A stretch of 64,000 nt of DNA from Corynebacterium pacaense (GCF_900169525.1 NZ_LT821239.1:1262708-1326707); one strand, 5' to 3'; positions 36,006 through 45,762 are shown, counted from the first letter of the stretch. The notes: generated by a model not told the origin, from the sequence alone. A program made the numbers and translations.

Positions 36006-37739
36006 CTAGAGTTCGAGATCACCCTTGAAGTTGGCGGTCTCGAGACGGTCCTTGATGGTGGTCATGAAGCGACCGGCATCGGCACCGTCGACGACCTGGT
36101 GGTCGTAGGTCAGCGGCAGATAGACCATCTGGCGGATGGCGATGGAATCGATGCCATCCTCGGTGATCACCACTGGACGCTTGACGATGGCACCGGTACC
36201 AAGGATGCCCGCCTGCGGCGGTACCAGGATCGGGGTGTCGGACAGGGCGCCCTCGGATCCGATGTTGGTGATGGTGAAGGTGCCACCCGAGAGATCCTTC
36301 GGCTTGAGCTTGTTGTTGCGCGAACGGTCCGCCAGGTCGATGATCGCCTTCGCGATCTCGGGCAGGGAGAGATCCTGCGCATTGTGGATGACCGGGGTCA
36401 GGAGTCCGGCAGGGGTATCCACCGCGATCGAGATGTTGACGGCCTCATGGTAGGTCATCTCCTTCGTCTCGGCGTTGTAGGAGGCGTTGACATTGGGGTG
36501 GGACACCAGGGCCTCGACAACCGCCTTGACGAAGAACGGAAGGTAGGTCAGGTTCACTCCGTGCTTCTGCTGGAAGGCCGGCTTGCTGGACTTGCGCAGT
36601 TCCGCCACTCGGGTCATGTCGATCTCGTGCAGCTGTGTCAGCTGCGCGGAGATCTGCAGGGCCTCGACCGTCTTTTTGGCCGTGATCTCGCGGATACGGT
36701 TGACCTTCTGGGTGGTTCCGCGAAGCTTGGCCTTCTCCGGATCCACGGACTTGGTGGAGGCGGCCGACTTCGGAGCGGACTCGATGACCTCGGTGCCCTC
36801 GCCGTTGGCGGCAGCGAGGACATCCTGCTTACGGATGCGGCCACCGATGCCGGTGCCCGTGACGGTGTTCAGATCGACACCGTGCTTCTCCGCGAGCTTG
36901 CGCACCAGCGGAGTGACGTAGGGGACGTTGTCGCCGGAGGCGGAAGCCTCGGACTTCTTCGGAGACTCCTCCCTCTTCGGAGCTTCGGTCTTCGGAACCT
37001 CGGTCTTCGGAACCTCAGCCTTGGGGGCTTCCTCCTTGGGGGCTTCCTCCTTCTTGGGGGCCTCCTCCTGCTTGGGGGCTTCCTCCTTGGGGGCCTCCTC
37101 CTGCTTGGGCTCGTCCTTCTTCGGTGCCTCGGTGGTGGCCGCGGAGGCGTCGCCGATGCGGGCGATCACTGCGCCGACGTCGACGGTGTCATCCTCGTCG
37201 GCGAGGATCTCGATGATGGTGCCGGCGACGGGGGAGGGGATCTCGGTGTCGACCTTGTCGGTGGAGACCTCGAGCAGGGGTTCATCGACCTCGACGGTGT
37301 CGCCGACGGCCTTGAGCCACTGGGTGATGGTGCCCTCGGTGACGGATTCGCCCAGTTCGGGCATCTCCACATCGGTGGATTCTCCGGATGCCGCTGCCTC
37401 GGCCTTCGGGGCCTCCTCCTGCTTGGGGGCTTCCTCCTTGGGGGCCTCGGTTTCCGTGGCTTCCTCGGCGGGGGAATCATCGGAGGACTCGGGGGATTCG
37501 TCGGCATCACCGATGATGGCGATGACTCCGCCGACGTCGACGGTATCGTCTTCCTCTGCCTTGATTTCAAGGATTACACCGGCGACCGGGGAGGGGATCT
37601 CGGTGTCGACCTTGTCAGTTGAGACCTCGAGCAATGGCTCATCAACCTCAACGGTGTCACCGACGGACTTCAACCACTGGGTGATTGTTCCTTCGGTAAC
37701 TGATTCGCCCAGTTCGGGCATCTCTACAGAGAACGCCAT
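36006..37739 (-). CDS. sucB: Dihydrolipoyl acyltransferase E2 (of the pyruvate / 2-oxoglutarate dehydrogenase complexes)
   Basis: 577 residues. Two lipoyl domains: the first has Lys43 in [12 protein letters not shown], the second ends about residue 200. An Ala/Glu/Pro/Lys linker with EAPK and EEAPK repeats follows (about 205-280), then the peripheral subunit-binding domain (about 285-325; [17 protein letters not shown]) and the acyltransferase core with [13 protein letters not shown] and its catalytic histidine. In C. glutamicum one E2, AceF, serves both complexes; the annotation sucB is traditional. I recall the C. glutamicum E2 as longer (about 675 residues) with three lipoyl domains; here there are two. 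Start [10 protein letters not shown] at 37739. Confidence 0.93.
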   Translation of the reverse strand: MAFSVEMPELGESVTEGTITQWLKSVGDTVEVDEPLLEVSTDKVDTEIPSPVAGVILEIKAEEDDTVDVGGVIAIIGDADESPESSDDSPAEEATETEAPKEEAPKQEEAPKAEAAASGESTDVEMPELGESVTEGTITQWLKAVGDTVEVDEPLLEVSTDKVDTEIPSPVAGTIIEILADEDDTVDVGAVIARIGDASAATTEAPKKDEPKQEEAPKEEAPKQEEAPKKEEAPKEEAPKAEVPKTEVPKTEAPKREESPKKSEASASGDNVPYVTPLVRKLAEKHGVDLNTVTGTGIGGRIRKQDVLAAANGEGTEVIESAPKSAASTKSVDPEKAKLRGTTQKVNRIREITAKKTVEALQISAQLTQLHEIDMTRVAELRKSSKPAFQQKHGVNLTYLPFFVKAVVEALVSHPNVNASYNAETKEMTYHEAVNISIAVDTPAGLLTPVIHNAQDLSLPEIAKAIIDLADRSRNNKLKPKDLSGGTFTITNIGSEGALSDTPILVPPQAGILGTGAIVKRPVVITEDGIDSIAIRQMVYLPLTYDHQVVDGADAGRFMTTIKDRLETANFKGDLEL

Positions 37740-37852
37740 TGTGTAAGACTCCTCGAAAGTCGTGTCGTTAAAAAGAACTAATAGCCAAAAGAATACCGAC
37801 TTCAATTGATCGGTGTGGACTTCGGGTCATTGGAGGCGGGAAAGTTGCCCCC

Positions 37853-37858
37853 TACAAT
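37853..37858 (+). promoter_or_regulatory. -10-like hexamer, leaderless spacing
   Basis: TACAAT, close to the consensus TATAAT, ends 7 nt before GTG 37866. No Shine-Dalgarno sequence is present. Confidence 0.6.
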
Positions 37859-37865
37859 TGGGGAC

Positions 37866-38261
37866 GTGTTCAATTTTTTCGGTCGGAAGAAGCCCCGATC
37901 CAACCTCCGTCCCGCCCGTGGTCCCGGCGAGACCGTCCGCCCAGAGGACCTTGAATTCCTCCTGGGATGGGTGAGGGAAAAGCCCTTTGTGGAAGCGTTT
38001 ATTGAACCGGAAACCCTGGTCAACGAGATGTCCGTGGTGCTTGTCGACGACCGTGGTGTGTTCGTCCGACGCCGGATCGGCGGCCCCAAGGGCATCGACG
38101 TGATCATCAAGAAACTCGGTGTTCCGGTGTACGACGTCGAGGAGACGGGCTACCCCCAGCGCATGCGTGAGAGGATCGAATACGAACGCATTCTGCGCAA
38201 ACGTGAGGAGCAGAAGGCCCGCCGCGCGAAATTTGAGCGCGGCGAGCATCCGGACCTCTAG
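37866..38261 (+). CDS. Conserved actinobacterial protein (often annotated as oxidoreductase)
   Basis: 131 residues. After a basic start (VFNFFGRKKPRSNLRPARGP) come FLLGWVREKPFVEAFIEPETLVNE and MSVVLVDDRGVFVRRRIGG, a small alpha-beta region, and a long basic helix (MRERIEYERILRKREEQKAR). This shape suggests a small nucleic-acid or protein-binding factor; the label oxidoreductase rests on annotation only. Start is the GTG with TACAAT 7 nt upstream, not the longer frame at 37806. It overlaps the convergent pepA stop by 4 bases. Confidence 0.75.
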   Translation: MFNFFGRKKPRSNLRPARGPGETVRPEDLEFLLGWVREKPFVEAFIEPETLVNEMSVVLVDDRGVFVRRRIGGPKGIDVIIKKLGVPVYDVEETGYPQRMRERIEYERILRKREEQKARRAKFERGEHPDL

Positions 38262-39793
38262 TCGGCCAGTTCGGAGAGCAGTTCCACGAAGGTCCGAACC
38301 GGTGCTCCGGTGGCACGCTTGGGCGTGTAGCCGTAGGCGCCCGCGGTGTTGTACGCCGGGCCCGCGATATCGACGTGGGCCCACTCGACGCCATCGGCGA
38401 CGAACTCCTGCAGGTAGCGACCGGCCGCAGACATACCCGCGAAGCGCGAGTTGGTGACATTCCGCAGATCGGCGACCGGCGAGGTGATCTCCTCATCGAG
38501 TTCCTCAGGCAGCGGCATCGCCCATGCCTGTTCACCGACCTCCCGGCCGGTGAGGGCGACCCGATCGCGGAACTCGGCCGTGCCCATCACCCCGGCGGTG
38601 CGGATACCGAGGGCCACCAGCTGCGCGCCGGTGAGGGTCGCGGCATCGATGAGGTAGTCGGGGTTGTCCTCGCAGGCGCGGACGATGGCGTCGGCGAGGA
38701 TCAGCCGTCCCTCCGCATCTGTGTTGAGGATCTCGGAGGTGATTCCGCCGTAGTGGGTGATCACATCGCCCGGACGGAAGGCATCGCCGGAGGGCATGTT
38801 CTCGGCCATCGGGATCGTGGCGGTGACATTGATCCTGAGATTGAGTCGTGCGGCCGCGATGATACTGGCGATCATCGCCGCCGAGCCACCCATATCTGAA
38901 ATCATGTTGTCCATGTTGGCGCCGGGCTTGAGGGAGATGCCGCCGGTGTCGAAGGTGATGCCCTTGCCAACCAGTGCCACGGACTTCGCGGACTTCTTGC
39001 CCTTCCACGTCAGTCTGAGCAGACGGGGCTTGCGGGATGAGCCGTTGCCCACGGCGAGGATGCCACCGTAGCCCGCGGCCTCGAGCTGCTTCTCGTCGAG
39101 GATCTCAACATCGAGATTGTGCTTGGCCGCCTCGTTGGCTGCTATGACCGCATAGGACTCCGGATACAGATGGGACGAGGGGGTATTGACCAGATCGCGG
39201 GCGAAGATCACTGATTCGGTGATCACCTGTGCGGTGACGAACTCGGACTTGTCCCCGCCGAGGAAGTGAATGCTCGGGGCCGGTGATTCCGGTTCCCCGG
39301 TTTCCCTGCGCAATCCCTTGAACGAGTAGGAGCCCAGGCCGAAACCTGTCACAGCGGCGGCCAGACCGAGATCGCCGATGGTCGTCGCCGCTACCTCCAC
39401 GCCCCTGAGTGACCGTGCCGCCGACCCGGTGGCACGGCGGAGGGTTTCGTCGTCAAGCTCCTCCGCCTTGCCCAGACCCACCGCGATCACGGAGGTCACG
39501 CCCTCAATGCCCGGGACGCGGGTGATCTCGTTTCTCTTCGCGGTGGCACCGACGGCCTCCAACTGCCTGAGGATCTGGGCCTGCTGCTTATCACTGAAGA
39601 TCGAGTCAAGGGTGGTGCTGCCGGCGAGTTCAATGGTGTCATCCTCCCCGGCGAAGATCGCGATGATCACCGCCCCGGTGGACTTGGGGAGCTTCTTGGA
39701 CAGCACAAGTTCGGCGGTCTCTCCCCTCACCGGTAGGCCGGCGTCCCTGGCCACCTTCCGGGGTGCCGTGGTGGGGGCGGGGTTCTTAGCCAT
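38258..39793 (-). CDS. pepA: Leucyl aminopeptidase (M17)
   Basis: 511 residues, the expected length. Active-site motifs are VGKGITFDTGGISLKP with the lysine and metal-binding residues, MISDMGGSAA, and NTDAEGRLIL, the M17 signature. It releases N-terminal amino acids from peptides as a hexamer in the cytoplasm. Start MAKNPAPTTA at 39793 has AAAGGACG about 8 bases upstream. Divergent from ilvE, convergent with the small gene at 37866. Confidence 0.96.
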   Translation of the reverse strand: MAKNPAPTTAPRKVARDAGLPVRGETAELVLSKKLPKSTGAVIIAIFAGEDDTIELAGSTTLDSIFSDKQQAQILRQLEAVGATAKRNEITRVPGIEGVTSVIAVGLGKAEELDDETLRRATGSAARSLRGVEVAATTIGDLGLAAAVTGFGLGSYSFKGLRRETGEPESPAPSIHFLGGDKSEFVTAQVITESVIFARDLVNTPSSHLYPESYAVIAANEAAKHNLDVEILDEKQLEAAGYGGILAVGNGSSRKPRLLRLTWKGKKSAKSVALVGKGITFDTGGISLKPGANMDNMISDMGGSAAMIASIIAAARLNLRINVTATIPMAENMPSGDAFRPGDVITHYGGITSEILNTDAEGRLILADAIVRACEDNPDYLIDAATLTGAQLVALGIRTAGVMGTAEFRDRVALTGREVGEQAWAMPLPEELDEEITSPVADLRNVTNSRFAGMSAAGRYLQEFVADGVEWAHVDIAGPAYNTAGAYGYTPKRATGAPVRTFVELLSELAD

Positions 39794-39913
39794 AAATAAA
39801 ACGTCCTTTCGGTGCTCCTGTGCACACATACGTGCAATTGGTCTCAAGCCTAGCCACATTGTTCGTGCCGGCACTAAGGTCCATCCTTTGCTGCCCGGCG
39901 ACGGTCGGCGGTG

Positions 39914-39919
39914 TACTTT
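39914..39919 (+). promoter_or_regulatory. -10-like hexamer of ilvE, leaderless spacing
   Basis: TACTTT ends exactly 7 nt before ATG 39927; no ribosome site. Confidence 0.45.
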
Positions 39920-39926
39920 TATCACC

Positions 39927-41039
39927 ATGACGTCTATCGAATTCACCGTGACCCCCACTGATAATCCGACGTCACCCGATCGTCTGAAGGAAATCCTGAC
40001 CGAGCCGAAGTTCGGAAAGTTCTTCACCGACCACATGGTGACCATCGACTGGAACGAGCAGCAGGGCTGGCACAATGCCCAGGTGGCGCCCTACGCACCT
40101 CTCCAGATGGATCCCGCGACGACGGTGTTTCACTACGGTCAGGCGATTTTTGAGGGAATCAAGGCCTATCGCCACGAGGACGGCTCAATCAGGACCTTCC
40201 GCCCCGATGCCAACGCCGAGCGGATGCAGCGTTCCGCTGCGCGACTGGCCATGCCGCAGCTCCCCACGGAGACCTTCATCAAGGCGCTGGAACTCCTGGT
40301 GGACATCGACCGCGACTGGGTCCCGGCCGCTGGAGGTGAGGCCTCCCTCTACCTGCGGCCCTTCATGATCTCCTCCGAGGTGTCCCTGGGAGTCCATCCG
40401 GCGAATGAATACAAATTCATCGTCATCGCCTCCCCGGTCGCCGCCTATTTCTCGGGGGGAATCAAGCCGGTGTCCGTCTGGCTGTGCGAGGACTATGTCC
40501 GTGCCGCCCCCGGGGGCACTGGGGCCGCGAAGTTCGCTGGAAACTACGCGGCATCACTGCTGGCGCAGCAACAGGCGGAGGAAAAGGGCTGCGATCAGGT
40601 TGTGTGGTTGGACGCCATCGAGCACCGCTACATCGAGGAGATGGGTGGCATGAACCTCGGATTCATCTACCGTGACGGTGACAACGGGGATGAAATCACC
40701 CTGGTTACCCCCTCACTGTCCGGATCCCTCCTCCCCGGCATCACCCGCGATTCGCTGCTGCAGGTCGCCGCGGACCTCGGTTATAAGGTTGAGGAGCGCA
40801 GGATCTCCACCTCCGAATGGGAGGAGGATGCGCGCTCGGGTGCCATGTCGGAGGCGTTCGCCTGCGGCACGGCGGCGGTGATCACCCCGGTGGGTACCGT
40901 CAAGTCCAGGCACGGCGATTTCACGGTCAACAACAACGAGGCCGGAGAGATCACCATGAAGCTGCGGGAGACGCTCACCGGCATCCAGCACGGCACGGTG
41001 CCCGATACCCATCACTGGCTGCACACCCTGGTCAAGTAG
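39927..41039 (+). CDS. ilvE: Branched-chain amino acid aminotransferase
   Basis: 370 residues, class IV fold. It shows FHYGQAIFEGIKAYR, YLRPFMI, KFAGNYAASLLAQQQA (PLP lysine in AAKFAGNYA) and EEMGGMNLGFIY. It makes valine, leucine and isoleucine from their keto acids with glutamate as donor. The start ATG 39927 has TACTTT 7 nt upstream and no Shine-Dalgarno sequence. Divergent from pepA. Confidence 0.97.
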   Translation: MTSIEFTVTPTDNPTSPDRLKEILTEPKFGKFFTDHMVTIDWNEQQGWHNAQVAPYAPLQMDPATTVFHYGQAIFEGIKAYRHEDGSIRTFRPDANAERMQRSAARLAMPQLPTETFIKALELLVDIDRDWVPAAGGEASLYLRPFMISSEVSLGVHPANEYKFIVIASPVAAYFSGGIKPVSVWLCEDYVRAAPGGTGAAKFAGNYAASLLAQQQAEEKGCDQVVWLDAIEHRYIEEMGGMNLGFIYRDGDNGDEITLVTPSLSGSLLPGITRDSLLQVAADLGYKVEERRISTSEWEEDARSGAMSEAFACGTAAVITPVGTVKSRHGDFTVNNNEAGEITMKLRETLTGIQHGTVPDTHHWLHTLVK

Positions 41040-41125
41040 GCGGCGGGACACGCGGCGGGCGCGAGTCTTCCGCGGCCCCGCCAGAGTTTGCCGGGTACTT
41101 TCTGCGAGCCCGTGCCCCGCAATGC

Positions 41126-41131
41126 CATGAT
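41126..41131 (+). promoter_or_regulatory. Weak -10-like hexamer of the SDR gene, leaderless spacing
   Basis: CATGAT ends 7 nt before ATG 41139. It matches four of six consensus bases, so this is the weakest of the leaderless set. Confidence 0.3.
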
Positions 41132-41138
41132 TGTGGGT

Positions 41139-41861
41139 ATGACTGAGAATTCGCAGAAGAAGAAGACCGCACTGGTCTCCGGTGCATCCAGCGGGATCGG
41201 GGCAGCCACGGCACGGGCGCTGGCCGCCGACGGGTGGCAGGTGATCATCGCCGCACGGCGGGTTGACCGCCTGGAGGCGCTCGCAGGCGAGATCGGTGCG
41301 ACCCCGCACGTGCTCGATGTCACCTCCGATGAATCGGTGTCCGGTCTCGCGGAGGCGGTGGGTGACATTGATCTTCTGGTCAACAACGCCGGTGGCGCCA
41401 AGGGACTCGACAGCATCCACGATGCCAGGCTCGAGGACTGGACGTGGATGTACGAGACCAATGTGCTGGGTACCCTGCGCATGACCAGGGCCTTCATGGA
41501 CCGCCTGATCGCAGCTGACGGTCTGATTGTCAACATCGGGTCCGTGGCCGCCCATGTCCCCTATGCGGGTGGGGCGGGATACAACGCCGCCAAACACGGG
41601 GTGGCCGCCATGACGCGCGTGCTGCGCCTGGAGACCCATTCGCAGACCCTGCGTGTCACGGAGATCGATCCGGGCCGTGTCGCCACTGAGGAGTTCTCCC
41701 TCGTCCGCTTCGGTGGTGACGCGGAGAAGGCGAAGGCCGTCTACGACGATGTGCTCAACCTTTCCGCTGACGATATTGCGGAAACGGTGCGGTGGGTCGC
41801 GAGCCTGCCCCCGCACGTCAACATCGACTCCATGCGGGTGGTGCCCCGCGACCAGATCTAG
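41139..41861 (+). CDS. Short-chain dehydrogenase/reductase
   Basis: 240 residues. NAD(P)-binding GASSGIGAATARAL at residues about 14-27, NNAGGAKG, and the catalytic set IVNIGSVA...Y (in GYNAAKHG) with the YNAAK form of YxxxK. It resembles YdfG/serine 3-dehydrogenase types that reduce small beta-hydroxy acids; the substrate is open. It follows ilvE and converges on cobS, leaving 3 bases. Start ATG 41139; an ATG at 41127 is possible. Confidence 0.87.
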   Translation: MTENSQKKKTALVSGASSGIGAATARALAADGWQVIIAARRVDRLEALAGEIGATPHVLDVTSDESVSGLAEAVGDIDLLVNNAGGAKGLDSIHDARLEDWTWMYETNVLGTLRMTRAFMDRLIAADGLIVNIGSVAAHVPYAGGAGYNAAKHGVAAMTRVLRLETHSQTLRVTEIDPGRVATEEFSLVRFGGDAEKAKAVYDDVLNLSADDIAETVRWVASLPPHVNIDSMRVVPRDQI

Positions 41862-41864
41862 AAA

Positions 41865-42692
41865 CTAAAGGGACACTATCGACGCCCCGAGGGCACACAC
41901 CGCCGCGGCCACCGCGGCGCTGATATGCACGCAGGCACCGATGCAATCGCCGTTGACACCGTCGAACCGCCTGGAGAAGTGACGGCCGAGCACCTCCGAG
42001 ACCAGGCAGATCACCAGGGCCGCCGCAGCCGGAATCCAGAAGGTCCCACTCTGGCCCAGGAGCATCGCCGTGGCGGTGGAGATGGCCCCCAGCCCCGCCC
42101 ACCACGCCAGAATCCACCAGGGTCGCACCGTTCCGATGAGCATCGCACCGAAACCGGTGGGGGAGAGCGGCCGGCGGCCGCTCCGGGCGAGGACCTGCCC
42201 TCCCAGGCGGCAATACGCGGGGATGAAACACACCATCCATGCCGAGGAGGTGTCGATCAGCGCAGAGACCGAGGCGATCTGGACGAGAAGTGAGAAAAGC
42301 GCCGCGCTGAAGCCGATGAGGCCGGTCTGGGGATCCGCGAGGATCTCCCGGGCACGGGCGGGCGGAGCATAGGAACCGAGGGCGTCGCCGACATCGGCGA
42401 GGCCATCGAGATGCATCATCCGGTTGAGCAGCTCCCACATCACCACGGTCAGGGTGGCACACAGCAGCGAGGGGACCCCGGCCAGGTTGAGCAGTCCCAG
42501 CACGATGGCGGTGAACACCCCGAACACCATGCCCACAACCGGGATCGAGGCCATCACCCTGGCGCCGGTGATCCGGTCGAAGGCGGATGCGCCGGAAAAG
42601 GGCAGGATACTCAACCAGCTCAACGCGGTGGTCACACCCTCGACCACAGCGGGGCCGTGCTCACCCTCCTGGAAACGGCCTTTTCCGGACAC
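41865..42692 (-). CDS. cobS: Cobalamin synthase (adenosylcobinamide-GDP ribazoletransferase)
   Basis: 275 residues, integral membrane with about six or seven hydrophobic segments. MMHLDGLADVGDALGS is the conserved metal-binding motif, and WPR...FGAMLIGT-type and GGLNGDxxGA-type (DGVNGDCIGACVH here) motifs close the enzyme. It joins adenosylcobinamide-GDP and alpha-ribazole. Start is GTG 42692, two bases past the cobT stop. There is no good ribosome site, so translation may be coupled. Confidence 0.93.
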   Translation of the reverse strand: MSGKGRFQEGEHGPAVVEGVTTALSWLSILPFSGASAFDRITGARVMASIPVVGMVFGVFTAIVLGLLNLAGVPSLLCATLTVVMWELLNRMMHLDGLADVGDALGSYAPPARAREILADPQTGLIGFSAALFSLLVQIASVSALIDTSSAWMVCFIPAYCRLGGQVLARSGRRPLSPTGFGAMLIGTVRPWWILAWWAGLGAISTATAMLLGQSGTFWIPAAAALVICLVSEVLGRHFSRRFDGVNGDCIGACVHISAAVAAAVCALGASIVSL

Positions 42693-42694
42693 CG

Positions 42695-43750
42695 TTATGC
42701 GGTGGTGGAGTCGGTGCGGTCATCGATGCTGGCTGAGGCCATGGTGTTCATATCGATCATGATGTCGACGCTCATCTTCACCAGCGGAAGCGCCGCCGCG
42801 GCCCCTGCGCCCTCACCCAGCCACATGCCGAAATCCAGCAGCGGGGTCAGCCCGAGGGCATCGAGTGCGATCGAGTGGGCGGGTTCCTTCGATCGGTGGC
42901 CCGCGATGAACCACCTCCTGGCGCCGGGGGCGAGTTTGTTGGCCAGCAGCGCGGCGGAGGTGACCACCGCTCCGTCAAGGATCACCGGGGTGCGCCTGAT
43001 CGCGGCCTGCGCGATGAACGCGGCCATGGCGGCGAGGTCGGGGGAGGAGATCTTCTGGGCGATGGCGATGGGGTCCTGCCGCAGATCCCGCACCCGGAAC
43101 ATCGCATCGCGGATCGCGGAGATCTTTCGCTTCCAGCCCTCATCATCGACACCGGAACCGCGGCCGACGACAACGGCGGGCTCGGCCAGGGTGAAGGTTC
43201 CGATGAGCGCTGCCGCCGGGGTGGTGTTGCCTATCCCGAGATCGCCAGGGATCAGGATGTCCGCACCGGAATCGATCTCCTGGTCCGCGATCCGTTTTCC
43301 GATCTCAATTGCCCGCAGCACCTGCTCGGGAGTCATGGCGTCCTCGAAGTCGATGGAGCCACAGGACCGCGAGACCCGTTCATCACCCCAGGCCTCGTGA
43401 TCGAGGGAGACGTCGACCACACGCACATCGGCTCCGGAGGCCCTGGCGATGACGTTGATGCCGGCCCCGCCGTTTTTCATGTTCTCCGCCTGCTGGAGGC
43501 TGACGGAGGAGGGGTAGGGGGACACACCCTTGGTGGCGATTCCGTGGTCGCCGGCGAACACGACCACCCGGGGCCGTTGAATGCGCCGCGGCGGAACCTG
43601 ACCCTGACAGGCGGATATGAAACAGCCGAGCTCCTCCAGGCGGGAAAGTGAGCCAGCGGGCTTGGCCAGCTGCCGTTGGTACTCCTGTGCCCGTGCGAGA
43701 GCCTCCTTGTCCGGGAACTCCACACGCGCGAACAGTTCGGCAGGAACCAT
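42695..43750 (-). CDS. cobT: Nicotinate-nucleotide:dimethylbenzimidazole phosphoribosyltransferase
   Basis: 351 residues. It has GSLSRLEELG near the N-terminus, VVFAGDHGIA, GGAGINVIAR, LGIGNTTPAAAL and the C-terminal LDFGMWLGEGAGA, the standard CobT blocks. It activates the lower ligand base (e.g. dimethylbenzimidazole) to alpha-ribazole phosphate. Start ATG 43750 is preceded by GAGGAG. cobU lies 34 bases upstream on the same strand. Confidence 0.95.
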   Translation of the reverse strand: MVPAELFARVEFPDKEALARAQEYQRQLAKPAGSLSRLEELGCFISACQGQVPPRRIQRPRVVVFAGDHGIATKGVSPYPSSVSLQQAENMKNGGAGINVIARASGADVRVVDVSLDHEAWGDERVSRSCGSIDFEDAMTPEQVLRAIEIGKRIADQEIDSGADILIPGDLGIGNTTPAAALIGTFTLAEPAVVVGRGSGVDDEGWKRKISAIRDAMFRVRDLRQDPIAIAQKISSPDLAAMAAFIAQAAIRRTPVILDGAVVTSAALLANKLAPGARRWFIAGHRSKEPAHSIALDALGLTPLLDFGMWLGEGAGAAAALPLVKMSVDIMIDMNTMASASIDDRTDSTTA

Positions 43751-43784
43751 GTTCGAAACTCCTCAAGTCAGATGAAGCGGATTT

Positions 43785-44315
43785 CTAAAACCTTTTCAAC
43801 TCTAGCGCCTGTCCTGCCACTACAAGCACAACGCGATCACAAAGCCCGGCGATTTCCTGATTGAGGGTGCCTATCCGATCACGGAACACCCGACCCGACC
43901 TGTGCTCCGGAATCACACCCATACCCACCTCGGGTGAGACCAGAATGAGATCGCCACCTTCATAGGCCGCGACGGCGGTGGTGAGAGCCCGGATCCGCGC
44001 GGTCAGCGCGGGGACCTCCTGCTCCCACGCGGAGACGCCGCACCGATCGGTGGCGGTGGTCAACCAGGTGCCCAGGTCGTCGACAAGCATCGTGCCCGGC
44101 ACCGGGGTCCCGAGGAGTTCAACGAGATCGGTGGTGTCCTCCGTGGTCCAGGAATCCGGACGGCGTCCGGCGTGGATCGCTATCCGCTCGGCGAAATCCT
44201 GATCGCCGGGCCACGGCCGCGCCGTGGCGACATAGACGACCGGGCCGGGGCCGGCGATGTCCTCGGCGAACACCGACTTGCCCGACCGGGCGCCACCGAG
44301 CACCAGGGTGCGCAT
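43785..44315 (-). CDS. cobU: Adenosylcobinamide kinase / phosphate guanylyltransferase
   Basis: 176 residues. N-terminal P-loop LVLGGARSGKSVFAE and VYVATARPW, then TMLVDDLGTWLTT, LVSPEVGMGVIPEHRSGRVFRD and LNQEIAGLCDRVVLVVAG. The enzyme phosphorylates and then guanylylates cobinamide. Start MRTLVLGG at 44315, five bases after the DUF3043 stop, shows that the DUF3043 gene leads the operon. Confidence 0.95.
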   Translation of the reverse strand: MRTLVLGGARSGKSVFAEDIAGPGPVVYVATARPWPGDQDFAERIAIHAGRRPDSWTTEDTTDLVELLGTPVPGTMLVDDLGTWLTTATDRCGVSAWEQEVPALTARIRALTTAVAAYEGGDLILVSPEVGMGVIPEHRSGRVFRDRIGTLNQEIAGLCDRVVLVVAGQALELKRF

Positions 44316-44320
44316 GGATG

Positions 44321-45049
44321 CTAGACGTCCGCGCCGATTTCCACCCGTGCGCGGGGGGTACGCCACTTTCGGGGCTGCACGGAACGGGAGTAGGCGTAGT
44401 AGCCCAGACCGAAACCTGTCTCCGTGGTCTCCGGGAACTTTGCACGGGTGGCCTTGTTCACCCGGCGGCCGATGCTGACGCCCTCGATGAGGAAGACCAG
44501 CATCAGGAGCATGGCGAACATCGATGAGGTCGCCGCAATCTCGGGGAAGGTGGTGCCCAGGAGCATGATCACCAGCAGTGCGATGGCAACGGGCATGACG
44601 AAGTTGGAGATGAACCGACGAGAATCGACCCAGTCGCGGGCGAAGCGCCGGATCTCGCCCTTGTCCCTGGCCATGAGATAGGCCTCGTCGCCGCGGTCCA
44701 TGGCGGCCTGGGCGTCGCGCTGCCGCTTCAACCGGGCGTCGCGCTCCCGCTTCTTGTAGGCCTTATATTCTTCCTTTGACATGGAACTCTTCAGTTCCTT
44801 GCGCTTCTGCCGCGCCTGGGCCGAGGTTTCGGTGGGGGCGAGTGACTGACCATGGATGATGCCGCGCTCGAACTCCACCTCCCTGCGCTTCGGAGTCGGC
44901 CGACCCTTGGGAGGGGTGTAGCCCTTCGGCTTCGTGGCCCCGGCCTCCCCCGAACCCTCGGCGGACGGTGATCCGGCTACGGCGCCCGAATTCTCGTCGG
45001 ATGAGCCTTGGTTGTCTGAGGGTGCGTCTTTTTGCCACGGAAGTTTCAC
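44321..45049 (-). CDS. DUF3043 membrane protein
   Basis: 242 residues. A polar, basic N-terminal half (VKLPWQKDAPSDNQG ... PPKGRPTPKRREVEFERG, KEEYKAYKKRERDARLKRQRD) precedes two hydrophobic spans (FVMPVAIALLVIMLLGTTF and SSMFAMLLMLVFLIEG). Its function is unknown. GTG 45049 has TAGCCT exactly 7 nt upstream. It is followed by cobU after 5 bases. The long frame to 45472 is not used. Confidence 0.85.
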   Translation of the reverse strand: MKLPWQKDAPSDNQGSSDENSGAVAGSPSAEGSGEAGATKPKGYTPPKGRPTPKRREVEFERGIIHGQSLAPTETSAQARQKRKELKSSMSKEEYKAYKKRERDARLKRQRDAQAAMDRGDEAYLMARDKGEIRRFARDWVDSRRFISNFVMPVAIALLVIMLLGTTFPEIAATSSMFAMLLMLVFLIEGVSIGRRVNKATRAKFPETTETGFGLGYYAYSRSVQPRKWRTPRARVEIGADV

Positions 45050-45056
45050 AATGAAC

Positions 45057-45062
45057 AGGCTA
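45057..45062 (-). promoter_or_regulatory. -10-like hexamer of the DUF3043-cobUTS operon, leaderless spacing
   Basis: TAGCCT ends exactly 7 nt before GTG 45049; there is no ribosome site. Confidence 0.45.
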
Positions 45063-45365
45063 CAAGCAAATGGCGCGAATTCGGGAATAGGGGTGGTGTG
45101 TGTGGCGTTGTATGTGGACAGGAAGAGCAATCGGGATTTCTCATCGGAGGCTGCCATCGGCGTTCGTTGGAGGCCCCGGTTGGGCTTTGTACACGAAGGA
45201 GTTCCTTGACGCCCCGGTTGCCCACCGATCCCCGGGTTCCGACGGCGGAGGAGGCCAGGTGTGGCGGAGGTTGTCCTTTTCCCCTCGAGGCGGACAAGAG
45301 TAGACTTCGAGCCACGCATTGAAGTACCGGTCCCATCGGGCCGACAAGTTAAGGAGATACAAGCG

Positions 45366-45710
45366 ATGACCGCACCATCCACCAATACCGGCGTAATCCT
45401 GACCGATGCGGCTGCATCCAAGGCCAAGGCCCTCATCGACCAGGAGGGACGCGATGACCTCGCCCTGCGCATCGCCGTTCAGCCGGGAGGCTGTTCCGGA
45501 CTGCGCTACCAGCTCTACTTTGACGACCGCACCCTCGACGGCGACAAAGAGGATGTCGTCGGAGGCGTGCGTCTGGTCGTGGACAAGATGAGCACCCCCT
45601 ATCTGCTCGGCGCGCAGATTGATTTCGCCGATTCCATCGAGCAGCAGGGATTTACCATCGACAACCCGAATGCGGGCAGCTCCTGCGCCTGCGGTGACTC
45701 CTTCAACTAA
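45366..45710 (+). CDS. erpA: A-type iron-sulfur carrier (HesB/IscA/ErpA)
   Basis: 114 residues. The three ligand cysteines are in GGCSGLRYQL and CACGDSF near the C-terminus, with DFADSIEQQGFTIDNPNA between. A-type carriers deliver Fe-S clusters to targets; here respiratory and lipoyl enzymes are close by. Start ATG 45366 has AAGGAGATAC upstream. The longer frame at 45261 is not conserved. It lies between DUF3043 (divergent) and asnB (convergent). Confidence 0.9.
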   Translation: MTAPSTNTGVILTDAAASKAKALIDQEGRDDLALRIAVQPGGCSGLRYQLYFDDRTLDGDKEDVVGGVRLVVDKMSTPYLLGAQIDFADSIEQQGFTIDNPNAGSSCACGDSFN

Positions 45711-45762
45711 AGGATGTGTGACCCCCACCGGTGGACAAGCGGCCGCGGGCGGGGAGATACGG

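Noticed and set aside
35994..37622. 542-codon plus-strand frame rich in Gly/Leu
   Set aside because: Antisense to the E2 repeats; the LLLGGFLL runs mirror the EAPK linker codons.
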